Translations under genes and position numbers: made by a program
In this document: positions 22,054-30,191 of the stretch, piece by piece
Numbering within the stretch: the first letter of the stretch is position 1
Layout of the letters: each line of letters begins with the position of its first letter
The notes under the pieces: generated by a model
Database searches by the model: none
Told to the model about the DNA's origin: nothing
Seen by the model: only the letters and a program-made list of their open reading frames with translations
Origin: Oscillospiraceae bacterium
GTDB taxonomy: Bacteria; Bacillota; Clostridia; Oscillospirales; CAG-272
Direction of reading: 5' to 3'
Length of the DNA stretch: 32,214 nt
Assembly (NCBI GenBank): GCA_015063645.1
Contig: SVTS01000028.1
Coordinates: 1 to 32,214 of the forward strand

Positions 22054-22878
22054 TCACATCTGCTGCTTTTTCTTCACATATGCGTAGGGCGTTGTTCCGT
22101 AGTGTTTTTTGAATGCGCGGATCAGACCGCTGCTGTCGGCAAAGCCGCACCTCTCCGCGGTATACTCCAGCGTTTGATTATCATTCAGAAAACAAATTGC
22201 ATTTTTCAAGCGGCACAGAGTGATATACTCGCCGAGAGTATTGCCCGTATGCTTTTTGAAATCCGCCATCAGCTTTGTTCTGCCGATATACATATGATTT
22301 GCCAAAAAGGAGACGGTGATCTTCCGCCGGTAGTTGTTCTCGATATAGGATATGGTATCCATGATATAGGCAGGTGGGCAGTTGTCGGAGCGGGAGTCGC
22401 CCGGCACAAGACGGAAGATTCTGTGCAGCAGATACAGCACCAGAAGCCGCTTGCCGAACACGGTATCCTCCTGCTCAATACGGGTGATGATATCCGCAAA
22501 AAAGGCAGTCTCCTCCGGGGACAGGGACAGAATATTTCCGTTTTCGCCGAAAACGGCGGAGAGACTCTTCCACTCGGGCACATAATTGGCGATAAAACTG
22601 TCCGTAAACACCAGATACAGCCGACTGTAGAGCGTATCGGGAAAACAGGAGATATAGTGCGGCGTATGCGGTCGGGTGAGCACGATCCGATTCTGCACGC
22701 CCTCTTCAAAGTGTTTCCTGGTCAGAATTTTTACATTGCCGGAAAGAATCAGATTGATTTCATAAAAATCATGTTCGTGATAATCGGTTACGGATGTATA
22801 ATATCCTTCCCGCCGGGTGACGTAGACGTCCTTCCATATACTGCCGTATCCGTAATCGTACAGTGTGTTTTCTGCCAT
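22054..22878 (-). CDS. AraC-family transcriptional regulator
   Basis: The 274-residue regulator has an N-terminal cupin-type sensor (DYHEHDFYEINLILSGNVKIL, then NRIVLTRPHTPHYISCF, about 33-85) and a C-terminal double helix-turn-helix (about 175-270) with YIGRTKLMADFKKHTGNTLGEYITLCRLKNA and YTAERCGFADSSGLIRAFKKHYGTTPYAY, the AraC signature. Start 22878 follows GGAGG by about 6 bases; a longer frame opening at TTG 22923 would overlap the promoter, so it is rejected. It is divergent from the Ldh-PHP-solute-binding operon, which it most likely controls through the sugar or acid it senses. The sensed compound is unknown. Confidence 0.92.
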   Translation of the reverse strand: MAENTLYDYGYGSIWKDVYVTRREGYYTSVTDYHEHDFYEINLILSGNVKILTRKHFEEGVQNRIVLTRPHTPHYISCFPDTLYSRLYLVFTDSFIANYVPEWKSLSAVFGENGNILSLSPEETAFFADIITRIEQEDTVFGKRLLVLYLLHRIFRLVPGDSRSDNCPPAYIMDTISYIENNYRRKITVSFLANHMYIGRTKLMADFKKHTGNTLGEYITLCRLKNAICFLNDNQTLEYTAERCGFADSSGLIRAFKKHYGTTPYAYVKKKQQM

Positions 22879-22922
22879 AGTGTCCTCCGGGATCTTCACA
22901 TCGGTACACTTTTCTGTATACA

Positions 22923-22951
22923 ATTATACAGTATTTCCTGTGAATAGTCAA
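22923..22951 (-). promoter_or_regulatory. Sigma-A promoter of the AraC gene
   Basis: On the minus strand TTGACT (22951-22946) and TATAAT (22928-22923) have a 17-bp spacer. Confidence 0.8.
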
Positions 22952-22991
22952 TAATCCCGCAAAACAGCGGTTGCTGGCACAACAATTGCGA

Positions 22992-23020
22992 ACGATAGTC
23001 CATTTTTCGCGGACTGTCGT
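22992..23020. promoter_or_regulatory. Inverted repeat in the AraC/Ldh divergent promoter region, candidate operator
   Basis: ACGATAGTCC (22992-23001) and GGACTGTCGT (23011-23020) match as an inverted repeat at 9 of 10 positions with a 9-bp spacer. It ends 3 bp before the -35 box of the Ldh operon, a normal place for an activator site. Confidence 0.55.
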
Positions 23021-23023
23021 CCC

Positions 23024-23052
23024 TTGATTCCGTGTGGTTTTTATTTTATACT
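23024..23052 (+). promoter_or_regulatory. Sigma-A promoter of the Ldh-PHP-binding-protein operon
   Basis: TTGATT (23024-23029) and TATACT (23047-23052) are separated by 17 bp, 23 bp before the start codon. Confidence 0.65.
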
Positions 23053-23075
23053 AAAGAAAAAACAGGAGAACAGGT

Positions 23076-24221
23076 ATGCGGTCTGTACGGTACAGTGTGG
23101 AAAAACTAACGTGTTTCTGCCGGGATGCGTTTGAAAAATTCGGTTTTACGGCAGAGGAAGCGGCGCAGATTACAGATGTGCTGATTCTGGCGGATCTGTA
23201 CGGGATCAGATCGCACGGCACCCAGAGGCTGGTTCGCTATCACAAAGCCATTGAGCACGGAAGCGTCTGCGTGGACGCGAAGCCCGAGATTGTTTTTGAG
23301 ACTCCCGTTTCCGCTGTAGTGGACGGTCATGCGGGCATGGGACAGCTGATCTCCGTATACGCCATGAATCATGCAATCAGGAAAGCGAAAGCGGTGGGAA
23401 TGGCGTTTGTCTCTGTGCGCAATTCCAATCACTTCGGGATCGCGGGTTACTATGCGAAAATGGCGTGCGATGCGGGAATGATCGGTATCTGCTCAACAAA
23501 TTCAGAATCCATTATGGTGCACACCGGCGCAAGACAGGCAATCCTCGGCTCCAACCCGATTGCGTTTGCCATGCCGGCGGAACCGTATCCGTTCCTTTTC
23601 GATGCGGCAACCACAGTGATCCCCAAGGGAAAACTGGAGGTGTATTACAAAGCGGACCGTCCGCTCACGGAAGAGTGGGCGGTGAACCGGGACGGATGCG
23701 TATCGCAGGATGCGGGAGAGGTGCTGGAATGCATCGACGGCAAATGCGGTGCGGGAGGCATTCTGCCGGTAGGCGGTGCGCGGGAAGAGAGCGGCAGCCA
23801 TAAAGGATACGGCTTCGGCATGATTGCCGAAATCCTCTGCGCCATTACCTCGGGCGGTGCCACTTCCAATCATCATACGCGGACACGGGGACAGGGCGCG
23901 GGTACCTGCCACGCCTTTATTGCCATAGATCCGCAGATTTTCGGAGACGCAGACAGCCTGCGGGACAGCTTGTCCGCGCTGATGCAGGAACTGCGGGACG
24001 CCCGCCGTGCGGACGAATCTCAGCCGATCTATACGCACGGGGAGAAAGAGATGCTTGCCAGTATAAAGAACAAGCGGGAAGGCATCGACGTGGATGTAAG
24101 CACTGTCGCGGAAATGATCCGCATCTGCGAATATCTCGGCATGGACAGCCGCGCATATCTCGGAGATGTGGATATAAGCGATGCGAAAGCAGGCACGTAC
24201 GAGACGAATGTATATAAATGA
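23076..24221 (+). CDS. Ldh-family (malate/L-lactate dehydrogenase type 2) NAD(P)-dependent oxidoreductase
   Basis: The 381-residue enzyme is of the malate/L-sulfolactate/ureidoglycolate/2,3-diketogulonate dehydrogenase family, which is distinct from classical LDH. Signatures are ADLYGIRSHGTQRL (39-52, catalytic His47), VRNSNHFGIAGYYA (114-127, His119), ILGSNPIAFAMP (156-167) and KGYGFGMIAEILCAITSG, then HAFIAIDP near the C-terminal half. Start 23076 follows CAGGAG. It is the first gene of an operon with a PHP phosphoesterase and a solute-binding lipoprotein, divergent from an AraC regulator, suggesting catabolism of a sugar acid or hydroxy acid. The exact substrate cannot be read from sequence. 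Confidence 0.93.
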   Translation: MRSVRYSVEKLTCFCRDAFEKFGFTAEEAAQITDVLILADLYGIRSHGTQRLVRYHKAIEHGSVCVDAKPEIVFETPVSAVVDGHAGMGQLISVYAMNHAIRKAKAVGMAFVSVRNSNHFGIAGYYAKMACDAGMIGICSTNSESIMVHTGARQAILGSNPIAFAMPAEPYPFLFDAATTVIPKGKLEVYYKADRPLTEEWAVNRDGCVSQDAGEVLECIDGKCGAGGILPVGGAREESGSHKGYGFGMIAEILCAITSGGATSNHHTRTRGQGAGTCHAFIAIDPQIFGDADSLRDSLSALMQELRDARRADESQPIYTHGEKEMLASIKNKREGIDVDVSTVAEMIRICEYLGMDSRAYLGDVDISDAKAGTYETNVYK

Positions 24222-24269
24222 GAGGGCTGGGGAACGAAGTTCCCGACATAAAAAGGAGACACAACTGCC

Positions 24270-25265
24270 ATGAAAACTTATCTTCTCCCGCCCACGGGCA
24301 AATTTTATAAAGCCAATCTGCACGCGCATACGGATATGTCCGACGGAACGAATTCCCCCGAGGAGGTCAAGGAGATTTTTCGCTCCATGGGATATTCCAT
24401 CGTCGCTTATACGGATCACGATGTTTTCGTGGATCGCTCCCATCTGTGTGAGGACGATTTCCTCGCGCTCAACGGCGTGGAGGAGGAAATCAACGGACGG
24501 AATTTCGGAAGCGGATGGCTCACCATGGAAACCTGTCATCTGAATTTCATCGCACTGGAGCAGGATAATCTCCTCTGCCCCTGCTATCACCGGAGCAAGT
24601 ATTTCTACGCCAATGCGCCAAAATACCGCCATCTGGTGCAGTACGATGCGTCCCTTCCCGATTTTGAGCGCAGCTATACGGGGGAGTGCATCAGTGCCAT
24701 GCTCCGCGAGGGACGGGAACGCGGTTTTTATACCGTGTATAATCACCCCACGGGATCGCTGGAAAACTATCCGCTGTATTCCCGGTATGAGAATATGCAC
24801 GCGATGGAAATATATAACGGCGTCTGGGCGGACGATTCACAGGCTTACGACGATCTGCTCCGTCTGGGACGGATGATCCACTGTGTCGGCGGCGATGACA
24901 GCCACAGCCGCGAGGGATCGGGATTTGCCTGGACGGTGATCAAAGCGGAGGCGCTCACCTACCGTGCGGTTACGGATGCACTTCTGCGAGGAAATTTTTA
25001 TGCATCACGCGGACCTGAGATCTATGAATTGTATGCGGAGGACGGTGTTCTGCATGTGCGCTGCTCTGATGCGCAGGCGATTCTGTTTGCATCCGCTTCC
25101 CGGTCACCCGGACGGAAATACGTCCGGGCAGACGCAGGACATACCATCCGCGAGGCGGAATTCAGAATTCCGTCCGAATGCGGTTACGTCCGCGTGGTCG
25201 TGATTGGCCCCGACGGAAAAACCGCCTCGACCAATGCGTACAGCGTAAACGATCTGCTCCCGTAA
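24270..25265 (+). CDS. PHP-domain metal-dependent phosphoesterase-like protein
   Basis: The 331-residue protein carries the four PHP motifs in order: NLHAHTDMSDG (16-26), AYTDHDVF (46-53), YNHPTG (about 153-158) and GGDDSHSR (about 210-217). These His/Asp residues bind two or three metal ions and support phosphoester hydrolysis. After the barrel, a C-terminal stretch of about 80 residues (GNFYASRGPEIYEL to the end) is beta-rich, as in CehA/McbA-type PHP proteins. There is no signal peptide, so it is cytoplasmic. It lies 48 bp after the Ldh gene and 58 bp before the solute-binding gene, all with AAAAGGAGA-type sites. Confidence 0.9.
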   Translation: MKTYLLPPTGKFYKANLHAHTDMSDGTNSPEEVKEIFRSMGYSIVAYTDHDVFVDRSHLCEDDFLALNGVEEEINGRNFGSGWLTMETCHLNFIALEQDNLLCPCYHRSKYFYANAPKYRHLVQYDASLPDFERSYTGECISAMLREGRERGFYTVYNHPTGSLENYPLYSRYENMHAMEIYNGVWADDSQAYDDLLRLGRMIHCVGGDDSHSREGSGFAWTVIKAEALTYRAVTDALLRGNFYASRGPEIYELYAEDGVLHVRCSDAQAILFASASRSPGRKYVRADAGHTIREAEFRIPSECGYVRVVVIGPDGKTASTNAYSVNDLLP

Positions 25266-25323
25266 GAGTGGGACAGACCACCCCCACAAAGAAACAATAA
25301 AAACATAAAAGGAGACAACCGCC

Positions 25324-26805
25324 ATGAAAAAATTTATTGCTTCTCTTCTGCTGATAACCCTGCTTGTCCCCCTCGCCGCCTGCGGCGAGGAAGATTCCGT
25401 ATCTGACACCACTGCCGATACCGCGCAGAGCGATGTACCTCAGACCACCGCTGCCGAGTATACTGCGCCTTCGGTGAACTATGACGGAAAAACCTTTACG
25501 GTTGCCGGCATGGATGCATCCTCGCTGGATTACGTTATCTCCGGTTACCAGATGATCGCCGAGGAGGAAAACAGCGAGATCATCAACGATTCCATCGTCA
25601 AAATGACCCTGCAGGTGGAGGAGGAGTTGGGTGTCAATCTGAAAAATAATCCCTATACCTTCAACGATCGCTCCGCACTGACTGATATCACAAAAACCGT
25701 ATACGCGGGACTGGACGAATACCAGGCGGTATTTCCCGTGGCAGCGGGTCTGAAAACGCTGCTCAGCAATCCGTCCGTTCTGGCGGATCTGTCCTCGTTT
25801 ACCACGCTGGATTTTTCCCGCTCCTGGTGGGATCAGGCATCCATTGAAGAATACCGTATCGGCGGTGTGCTGTATGCCGCCAAGGGCGATATCTGCTTCT
25901 TCTCCAAAGGGGCTCCCCTTGCCGTGTTTTTCAATACCTCCATGGCTGCGGATTTCCGTCTGGATAACCCCTATCAGCTGGTTTACGACGGAAAGTGGAC
26001 GATGGATCGCATGATAGAGATGGCATCCGCTGTGGCGAATGACATCAACGGCAATCAGAAAGTGGATGAGAAGGACGACCGCTTCGGCGCCATCTTTGAG
26101 CGTTCCTCCCTCGGCTATATGCTGATGGGCAGCGGTGTGGAATTCTCCCGCCGCGGCGAGAAAGATACCATTGAAATCACCCTGTATGACGAACGCACCC
26201 TCGCCATAGTGGAGAAAATGGTGCCGTTTCTGCGTACAAAAAACACGGTTCTGCTGGATGTGGATTTTTACGGTTCGTACAGCAATCCGTTTACCGATCT
26301 GTTCACGCCCACGTTTATGGAAAACCGCTCCCTCTTCTTCACCAATCAGCTGCTGCAGGCATTGGATTTCCGCGCTATGGAAGCGGATTTCGGCATCCTT
26401 CCCCTGCCCAAATTTGAGGAAGAACAGAGCAGTTACTACAGCACCAGCAATACTTCGTGGGAGGATTATCTTATCGTCCCCGTCACCAATCAGGCGTTTG
26501 AGATGACAGGACATGTGCTGGATGCTATGGGATATTACTCCCAGCAGTACGTAACGCCGGCATTCATTGAAACGTCCGTCCTCGGCAAATCCGTCCGCGA
26601 TGACGATTCCGCCAAAATGGTCGAGCTGATCTACGATACGCACGTCTATGACGTGGCGCGCATCTTCGGCTGGGGCGGCATCAACTCCATGATCAATACA
26701 CTGGTGGACAACAGCAGCACGGCTCTCGCCAGCGAGTATGCAAAAATTGAGTCCGCTATCATGGAAGCCATGAAAAACACCATGAATGAACTGCTGAAAA
26801 ACTGA
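25324..26805 (+). CDS. Extracellular solute-binding lipoprotein (ABC importer type, carbohydrate-like)
   Basis: The 493-residue lipoprotein has a signal peptide ending in a clear lipobox, LVPLAAC, with lipidated Cys20. A Thr/Ser/Asp-rich linker (21-50) is followed by a binding-protein fold: FTVAGMDASSLDYV, KWTMDRMIEMASAV, FFTNQLLQALDFRAMEADFGILPLPKF, then WEDYLIVPVTN, typical of family 1-like extracellular carbohydrate-binding proteins. A DINGNQKVDEKDDRFG loop looks like an EF-hand calcium site, common in this family. The permease genes normally next to such proteins are absent: a terminator follows directly. It must use a permease encoded elsewhere or act as a sensor. Start follows AAAAGGAG. 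Confidence 0.9.
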   Translation: MKKFIASLLLITLLVPLAACGEEDSVSDTTADTAQSDVPQTTAAEYTAPSVNYDGKTFTVAGMDASSLDYVISGYQMIAEEENSEIINDSIVKMTLQVEEELGVNLKNNPYTFNDRSALTDITKTVYAGLDEYQAVFPVAAGLKTLLSNPSVLADLSSFTTLDFSRSWWDQASIEEYRIGGVLYAAKGDICFFSKGAPLAVFFNTSMAADFRLDNPYQLVYDGKWTMDRMIEMASAVANDINGNQKVDEKDDRFGAIFERSSLGYMLMGSGVEFSRRGEKDTIEITLYDERTLAIVEKMVPFLRTKNTVLLDVDFYGSYSNPFTDLFTPTFMENRSLFFTNQLLQALDFRAMEADFGILPLPKFEEEQSSYYSTSNTSWEDYLIVPVTNQAFEMTGHVLDAMGYYSQQYVTPAFIETSVLGKSVRDDDSAKMVELIYDTHVYDVARIFGWGGINSMINTLVDNSSTALASEYAKIESAIMEAMKNTMNELLKN

Positions 26806-26818
26806 ATCGGTAACAATA

Positions 26819-26863
26819 CCTCCTATGGCAGTCCTTTTACTCTGCCATAGGAGGCTCTTTTTA
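26819..26863 (+). terminator. Terminator of the Ldh-PHP-binding-protein operon
   Basis: A perfect 13-bp stem CCTCCTATGGCAG/CTGCCATAGGAGG (26819-26831 with 26842-26854), a 10-nt loop, then CTCTTTTTATC. Confidence 0.88.
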
Positions 26864-26917
26864 TCACCGTCCGTTTCATCTCCGTGATAAAAACACAAAA
26901 ACAGGTTGGTTGACAGA

Positions 26918-26946
26918 TTGATTTTCGGCGCGGAATCGTGTATAAT
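26918..26946 (+). promoter_or_regulatory. Sigma-A promoter of the Crp/Fnr-family gene
   Basis: TTGATT (26918-26923) and TATAAT (26941-26946) are separated by 17 bp. A TTGACA at 26910 is 25 bp from the -10 and is not counted. Confidence 0.7.
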
Positions 26947-27011
26947 ATGTACATAAAGAAAGTATTGTCTTCACCGCAGTAACCGTGCAGAGGAGAGAAA
27001 GGACGGCACAG

Positions 27012-27671
27012 ATGGAATTCCAGAATTATTTTCCGATATGGAATAAATTAAGCGCAGTTCAGCAGAATCAGATTCAGAACAGTCTGAGCACCCGGAAGGT
27101 GGAGAAAGGGACAGTCATTCACAACGGAAGTATGGACTGTACGGGACTCCTTCTTGTGAGATCCGGTCAGCTGCGCGCCTATATCCTCTCCGACGAAGGA
27201 CGGGAGATCACCATTTACCGTCTGTTTGATCGGGATATGTGTCTGTTTTCCGCATCCTGCATGATGCGCTCCATTCAGTTTGACATCACCATTGAGGCGG
27301 AAAAGGACACCGATCTGTGGATCATCCCGGTGGAAGTCTATCAGAGCATCATGACGGAATCCGCACCGCTTGCCAATTATACCAATGAGATCATGGCATC
27401 GAGATTTTCCGACGTCATGTGGCTCATTGAGCAGATCATGTGGAAAAGTCTTGATAAGCGTACCGCCGCCTTTCTCCTGGAGGAAGCATCCATTGAAGGA
27501 ACCGATACGCTGAAGATCACGCATGAGATCATTGCAAACCATCTTGGATCTCCCAGAGAGGTTATCACCCGGATGCTCAAATACTTCCAGAACGAAGGTA
27601 TGGTCAAACTCTCCCGTGGTACGGTGGAGATTACCGATGCGGAAAAGCTGGAAGAATTATGTGAAGAATAA
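27012..27671 (+). CDS. Crp/Fnr-family transcriptional regulator
   Basis: The 219-residue regulator has an N-terminal cyclic-nucleotide-binding-type beta barrel (about 10-120) with GLLLVRSGQLRAYILSDEGREITIYRLF, a dimer helix (about 122-148) and a C-terminal winged helix (168-210), ITHEIIANHLGSPREVITRMLKYFQNEG. The recognition helix has Arg182, Glu183 and Arg187 spaced as in CRP, predicting GTGA half-sites rather than the FNR TTGAT. Cys77 and Cys83 in DMCLFSASCMM, plus Cys43, could be redox or sulfur sensing; the cAMP pocket is not obvious. Start 27012 follows GAAAGGA; an ATG at 26985 would overlap it. It converges on the rhodanese/CoA-disulfide reductase operon, its likely target. Confidence 0.9.
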   Translation: MEFQNYFPIWNKLSAVQQNQIQNSLSTRKVEKGTVIHNGSMDCTGLLLVRSGQLRAYILSDEGREITIYRLFDRDMCLFSASCMMRSIQFDITIEAEKDTDLWIIPVEVYQSIMTESAPLANYTNEIMASRFSDVMWLIEQIMWKSLDKRTAAFLLEEASIEGTDTLKITHEIIANHLGSPREVITRMLKYFQNEGMVKLSRGTVEITDAEKLEELCEE

Positions 27672-27677
27672 AACAAC

Positions 27678-27717
27678 GTCCGCCGATGCAACTCCAATGC
27701 ATGACGGACATTGCTTT
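27678..27717. terminator. Imperfect hairpin between convergent genes
   Basis: GTCCG/CGGAC (27678-27682, 27705-27709) and ATGCA/TGCAT (27686-27690, 27698-27702) form a stem with an internal loop, followed by TTGCTTTTT on the plus strand and TTGTTTTAT on the minus strand. Confidence 0.6.
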
Positions 27718-27726
27718 TTACCTGTA

Positions 27727-29418
27727 TCATCGGTCCATGCCGCAGGGATATGCCGCTTCATTCATCCGCCGGTCGTTCATCACGGCATCATAAAAACGGA
27801 AGCCGCCTGCAAAATTGTATGCCGTATAGCCACTGCCTTCCAGAATGCGGCTTGCAATATAACTGCGCAGACCGCTCTGACAGATCACATAGACCGGTTT
27901 GCCCTTCGGCACTTCGTTCAGCCGTTCTCTCAGTTCATCCACCGGGATATTCACAAAATCCTCGATATGTCCCCGGCTGTATTCGCCGGCTGTCCGGGTG
28001 TCCAGCAGTGTAACGCTTCCGTCGCGCGGCAGCTTGTCCGCATCCTCAAGATGCCATTGCTTCAGCACACCGTTTGCAATGTTGTCGATCATAAAGCCTG
28101 CCATATTTACGGGATCCTTAGCCGAAGAATACGGCGGTGCATAGGCAAGATCAAGATCCTTTAAGTCGGTCGCATTCATTCCCACACGGATGGCGGTGGC
28201 AAGCACATCGATTCTCTTGTCAACCCCTTCATATCCGACAATCTGTGCGCCAAGCAGGCGGAACGTGCCTTTTTCAAACAGCACCTTCATGGTCATCATT
28301 TTGCCGCCAGGATAGTAACCCGCATGGCTCATGGGAGAGAGGATCACATAATCCGCGTCAATGCCGGCGGCTTTTGCCTGCATTCCGTTGATGCCGGTGA
28401 CAGCGGCGGTCAGATCGAACACTTTCAGAATACTGCTGCCCTGAGAACCCTTGTAGTGGCTGTCCAGACCGCAGATGTTGTCCGCGATGATCCGTCCATG
28501 CTTGTTTGCCGGACCTGCCATCGGAATCAGAGTGTCCTCACCCGTGACGAAATGCTTTACCTGTACCGCGTCACCGCCTGCGTAGATGTCGGAAACGGAG
28601 GTTTCCATATGGTCATTGACAACGATACTGCCTTTGATGCCGAGTTCAAGTCCCGCTTCTTTGGCAAGAGCCGTATCGGGCGTAACGCCGATGGCGAGCA
28701 CTGCCATATCCGCATGGATCGGAAGTGCATCTTTCAGCAGCACGTCAATACCGCCGTTCCGTTCTGCAAAGCCTTCTACAGTACGGTTCAGTGCCAGCTT
28801 CACTCCATGGGAGCGCAGTTCACTGTGAATGAATGCCGCCATATCGGGATCAAACGGGGTCATAAGCTGCGGAAGATTCTGCACGACGGTCACATCCATG
28901 CCGAGCTGGCGCAGGTTTTCTGCCAGCTCCAATCCGATGAAGCCGCCGCCCGCTAAAATCGCTGATTTCGGCTGATGTTCCCGGATATATTCCTTGATGC
29001 GGAAAGTATCCTCCACGGTGCGGAGCGTGAAGAGCTTTTCACTGTCAAGTCCGGGGAACGGCGGCGTTGTCGGTTTCGCACCGGGGGAGAGAATCAGCTT
29101 GTCGTAGCTTTCCTCAAATTCCTCGCCGGTTTCGAGATTTTTCACCGCCACGGTCTTTCTGTCGGGATGAATCGCCGTGACCTCGTGCCGGATTTTCATA
29201 TTGACACGGAATCTGGTGAAAAAGCTCTCCGGGGTCTGCAGAGTCAGGTCCTCCGGGTCTTCGATCACATCTCCGATATAGTATGGCAGTCCGCAGTTGG
29301 CGTAGGAGATGTATCCCGAACGCTCGAACACTGTGATCTCTGCCGATTCATCCAGTCTGCGGATTCTTGCAACCGCCGATGCACCGACCGCTACGCCGCC
29401 AACGATTACAACTTTCAT
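27727..29418 (-). CDS. CoA-disulfide reductase / NADH oxidase family flavoprotein with C-terminal rhodanese domain
   Basis: The 563-residue fusion has an FAD domain with VVIVGGVAVGASAVARIRR (3-21) and redox ISYANCGLPYY (37-47) with Cys42, the single active-site Cys of CoA-disulfide reductases. The NAD(P)-binding motif is SAILAGGGFIGLELAENL (about 151-168), and YAGGDAVQV closes the FAD site. A rhodanese domain (about 457-550) ends the protein with VICQSGLRSYIA and Cys513. Related CoADR-Rhd proteins reduce CoA persulfide, polysulfide or disulfide and support sulfur reduction or thiol homeostasis. Start 29418 sits 1 bp after the stop of the preceding rhodanese gene and has AAGGTGG about 9 bp upstream; a more upstream ATG (29451) is possible. 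Confidence 0.95.
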   Translation of the reverse strand: MKVVIVGGVAVGASAVARIRRLDESAEITVFERSGYISYANCGLPYYIGDVIEDPEDLTLQTPESFFTRFRVNMKIRHEVTAIHPDRKTVAVKNLETGEEFEESYDKLILSPGAKPTTPPFPGLDSEKLFTLRTVEDTFRIKEYIREHQPKSAILAGGGFIGLELAENLRQLGMDVTVVQNLPQLMTPFDPDMAAFIHSELRSHGVKLALNRTVEGFAERNGGIDVLLKDALPIHADMAVLAIGVTPDTALAKEAGLELGIKGSIVVNDHMETSVSDIYAGGDAVQVKHFVTGEDTLIPMAGPANKHGRIIADNICGLDSHYKGSQGSSILKVFDLTAAVTGINGMQAKAAGIDADYVILSPMSHAGYYPGGKMMTMKVLFEKGTFRLLGAQIVGYEGVDKRIDVLATAIRVGMNATDLKDLDLAYAPPYSSAKDPVNMAGFMIDNIANGVLKQWHLEDADKLPRDGSVTLLDTRTAGEYSRGHIEDFVNIPVDELRERLNEVPKGKPVYVICQSGLRSYIASRILEGSGYTAYNFAGGFRFYDAVMNDRRMNEAAYPCGMDR

Positions 29419-29419
29419 C

Positions 29420-29740
29420 CTATCGTTCCACCTTTCCATGGTAATCGGCAATGCCGCCGATGTTGGTTACGTTTGTGTATCCCATCTGTTTCAGCACCGC
29501 TGCCGCCTGCCGGCTTCTTCCGCCGGAAAGACAGTGGACGAACAGAGGGGTATCTTTATTATCTATGATAACTGCCGCTTTGTCAATATCCTGCAGAGGA
29601 AGATTTTTTCCGCCGGGGATGTGTCCTTCGGCATATTCCTGCGGAGTGCGGACATCCAGCAGAACGGCTCCGGATGTGGTCTTGTATTGCTTGACACCCT
29701 GATTGATGTCGGGCTGTTTCAGAAAATCGAATAATCCCAT
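29420..29740 (-). CDS. Single-domain rhodanese-like protein
   Basis: The 106-residue cytoplasmic protein has the rhodanese fold: AVLLDVRTPQEYAEGHIPGGKNLPL (25-49) and active-site loop FVHCLSGGRSRQAA (67-80) with Cys70 as sulfane-sulfur carrier, ending in NIGGIADYHG. It has a strong GGAGGT site eight to nine bases before the ATG. One base separates its stop from the CoA-disulfide reductase gene, so the two form one operon and presumably pass sulfane sulfur to or from the flavoenzyme. Activity toward thiosulfate or polysulfide is inferred from the family. Confidence 0.94.
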   Translation of the reverse strand: MGLFDFLKQPDINQGVKQYKTTSGAVLLDVRTPQEYAEGHIPGGKNLPLQDIDKAAVIIDNKDTPLFVHCLSGGRSRQAAAVLKQMGYTNVTNIGGIADYHGKVER

Positions 29741-29842
29741 TTTGTACCTCCATCATTTTTTATCTGTCATCGCATTTGCAATTCTGGCTGCTGATATGGA
29801 TAGAAGACATTGTACAGTCCTCCTTTTCCTTATTGTGACTAT

Positions 29843-29883
29843 ATTATAGCAGAGTCTTTTTGCGTGTTCCGTGATAATGTCAC
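29843..29883 (-). promoter_or_regulatory. Promoter of the rhodanese operon with a GTGA/TCAC dyad at about -41
   Basis: On the minus strand the -10 TATAAT (29848-29843) has no usable -35 box. A dyad GTGACATTATCAC (29883-29871) is centred near 29877, about 41 bp upstream of the expected transcription start (near 29836), where class II Crp/Fnr activators bind. The half-site GTGA agrees with the R-E-x-x-x-R recognition helix of the neighbouring Crp/Fnr protein. Confidence 0.65.
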
Positions 29884-30191
29884 AAAGTAAATAAATCGGG
29901 AATCTTCATACAGCCGCACATGGCAATTCAAAGAGATACAGAACTGAAACAGGGGAAATACTTTTCTGTCCGGCTGTGTACTGCGTGGATGCGGATAAAT
30001 ATCATTATCAGCAGAGTACCCGAGAAAGACTTGTATGCATGCTTCCCGCGGACGCTTAATTCTTAATCAAATAAAACTACTCTGAACTTCACAAATAGCG
30101 GTTATTACGCTGTGTGATTATTCTGCGTGCGGCAAAAATAACTTATACTGATAGCATGAGTAAAGTACGCTATTGGTGAAGGAGAGCGGTT
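29884..30191. other. Gene-free stretch before the XRE gene
   Basis: About 300 bp with no supported gene. It holds AACTTCACAAATAG at 30085-30098, also found before the AbrB gene, an ATTCTGCGT motif near 30120, and a TATACT -10-like box at 30144-30149 with only a weak -35 (TTCTGC, 17-bp spacing). Confidence 0.5.

Noticed and set aside
22879-22923. Longer AraC protein starting at TTG 22923
   Set aside because: That start overlaps the -10 box at 22923-22928; ATG 22878 has a good GGAGG site.
26910-26946. TTGACA with TATAAT as the Crp/Fnr promoter
   Set aside because: The spacer would be 25 bp; TTGATT at 26918 gives the normal 17 bp.
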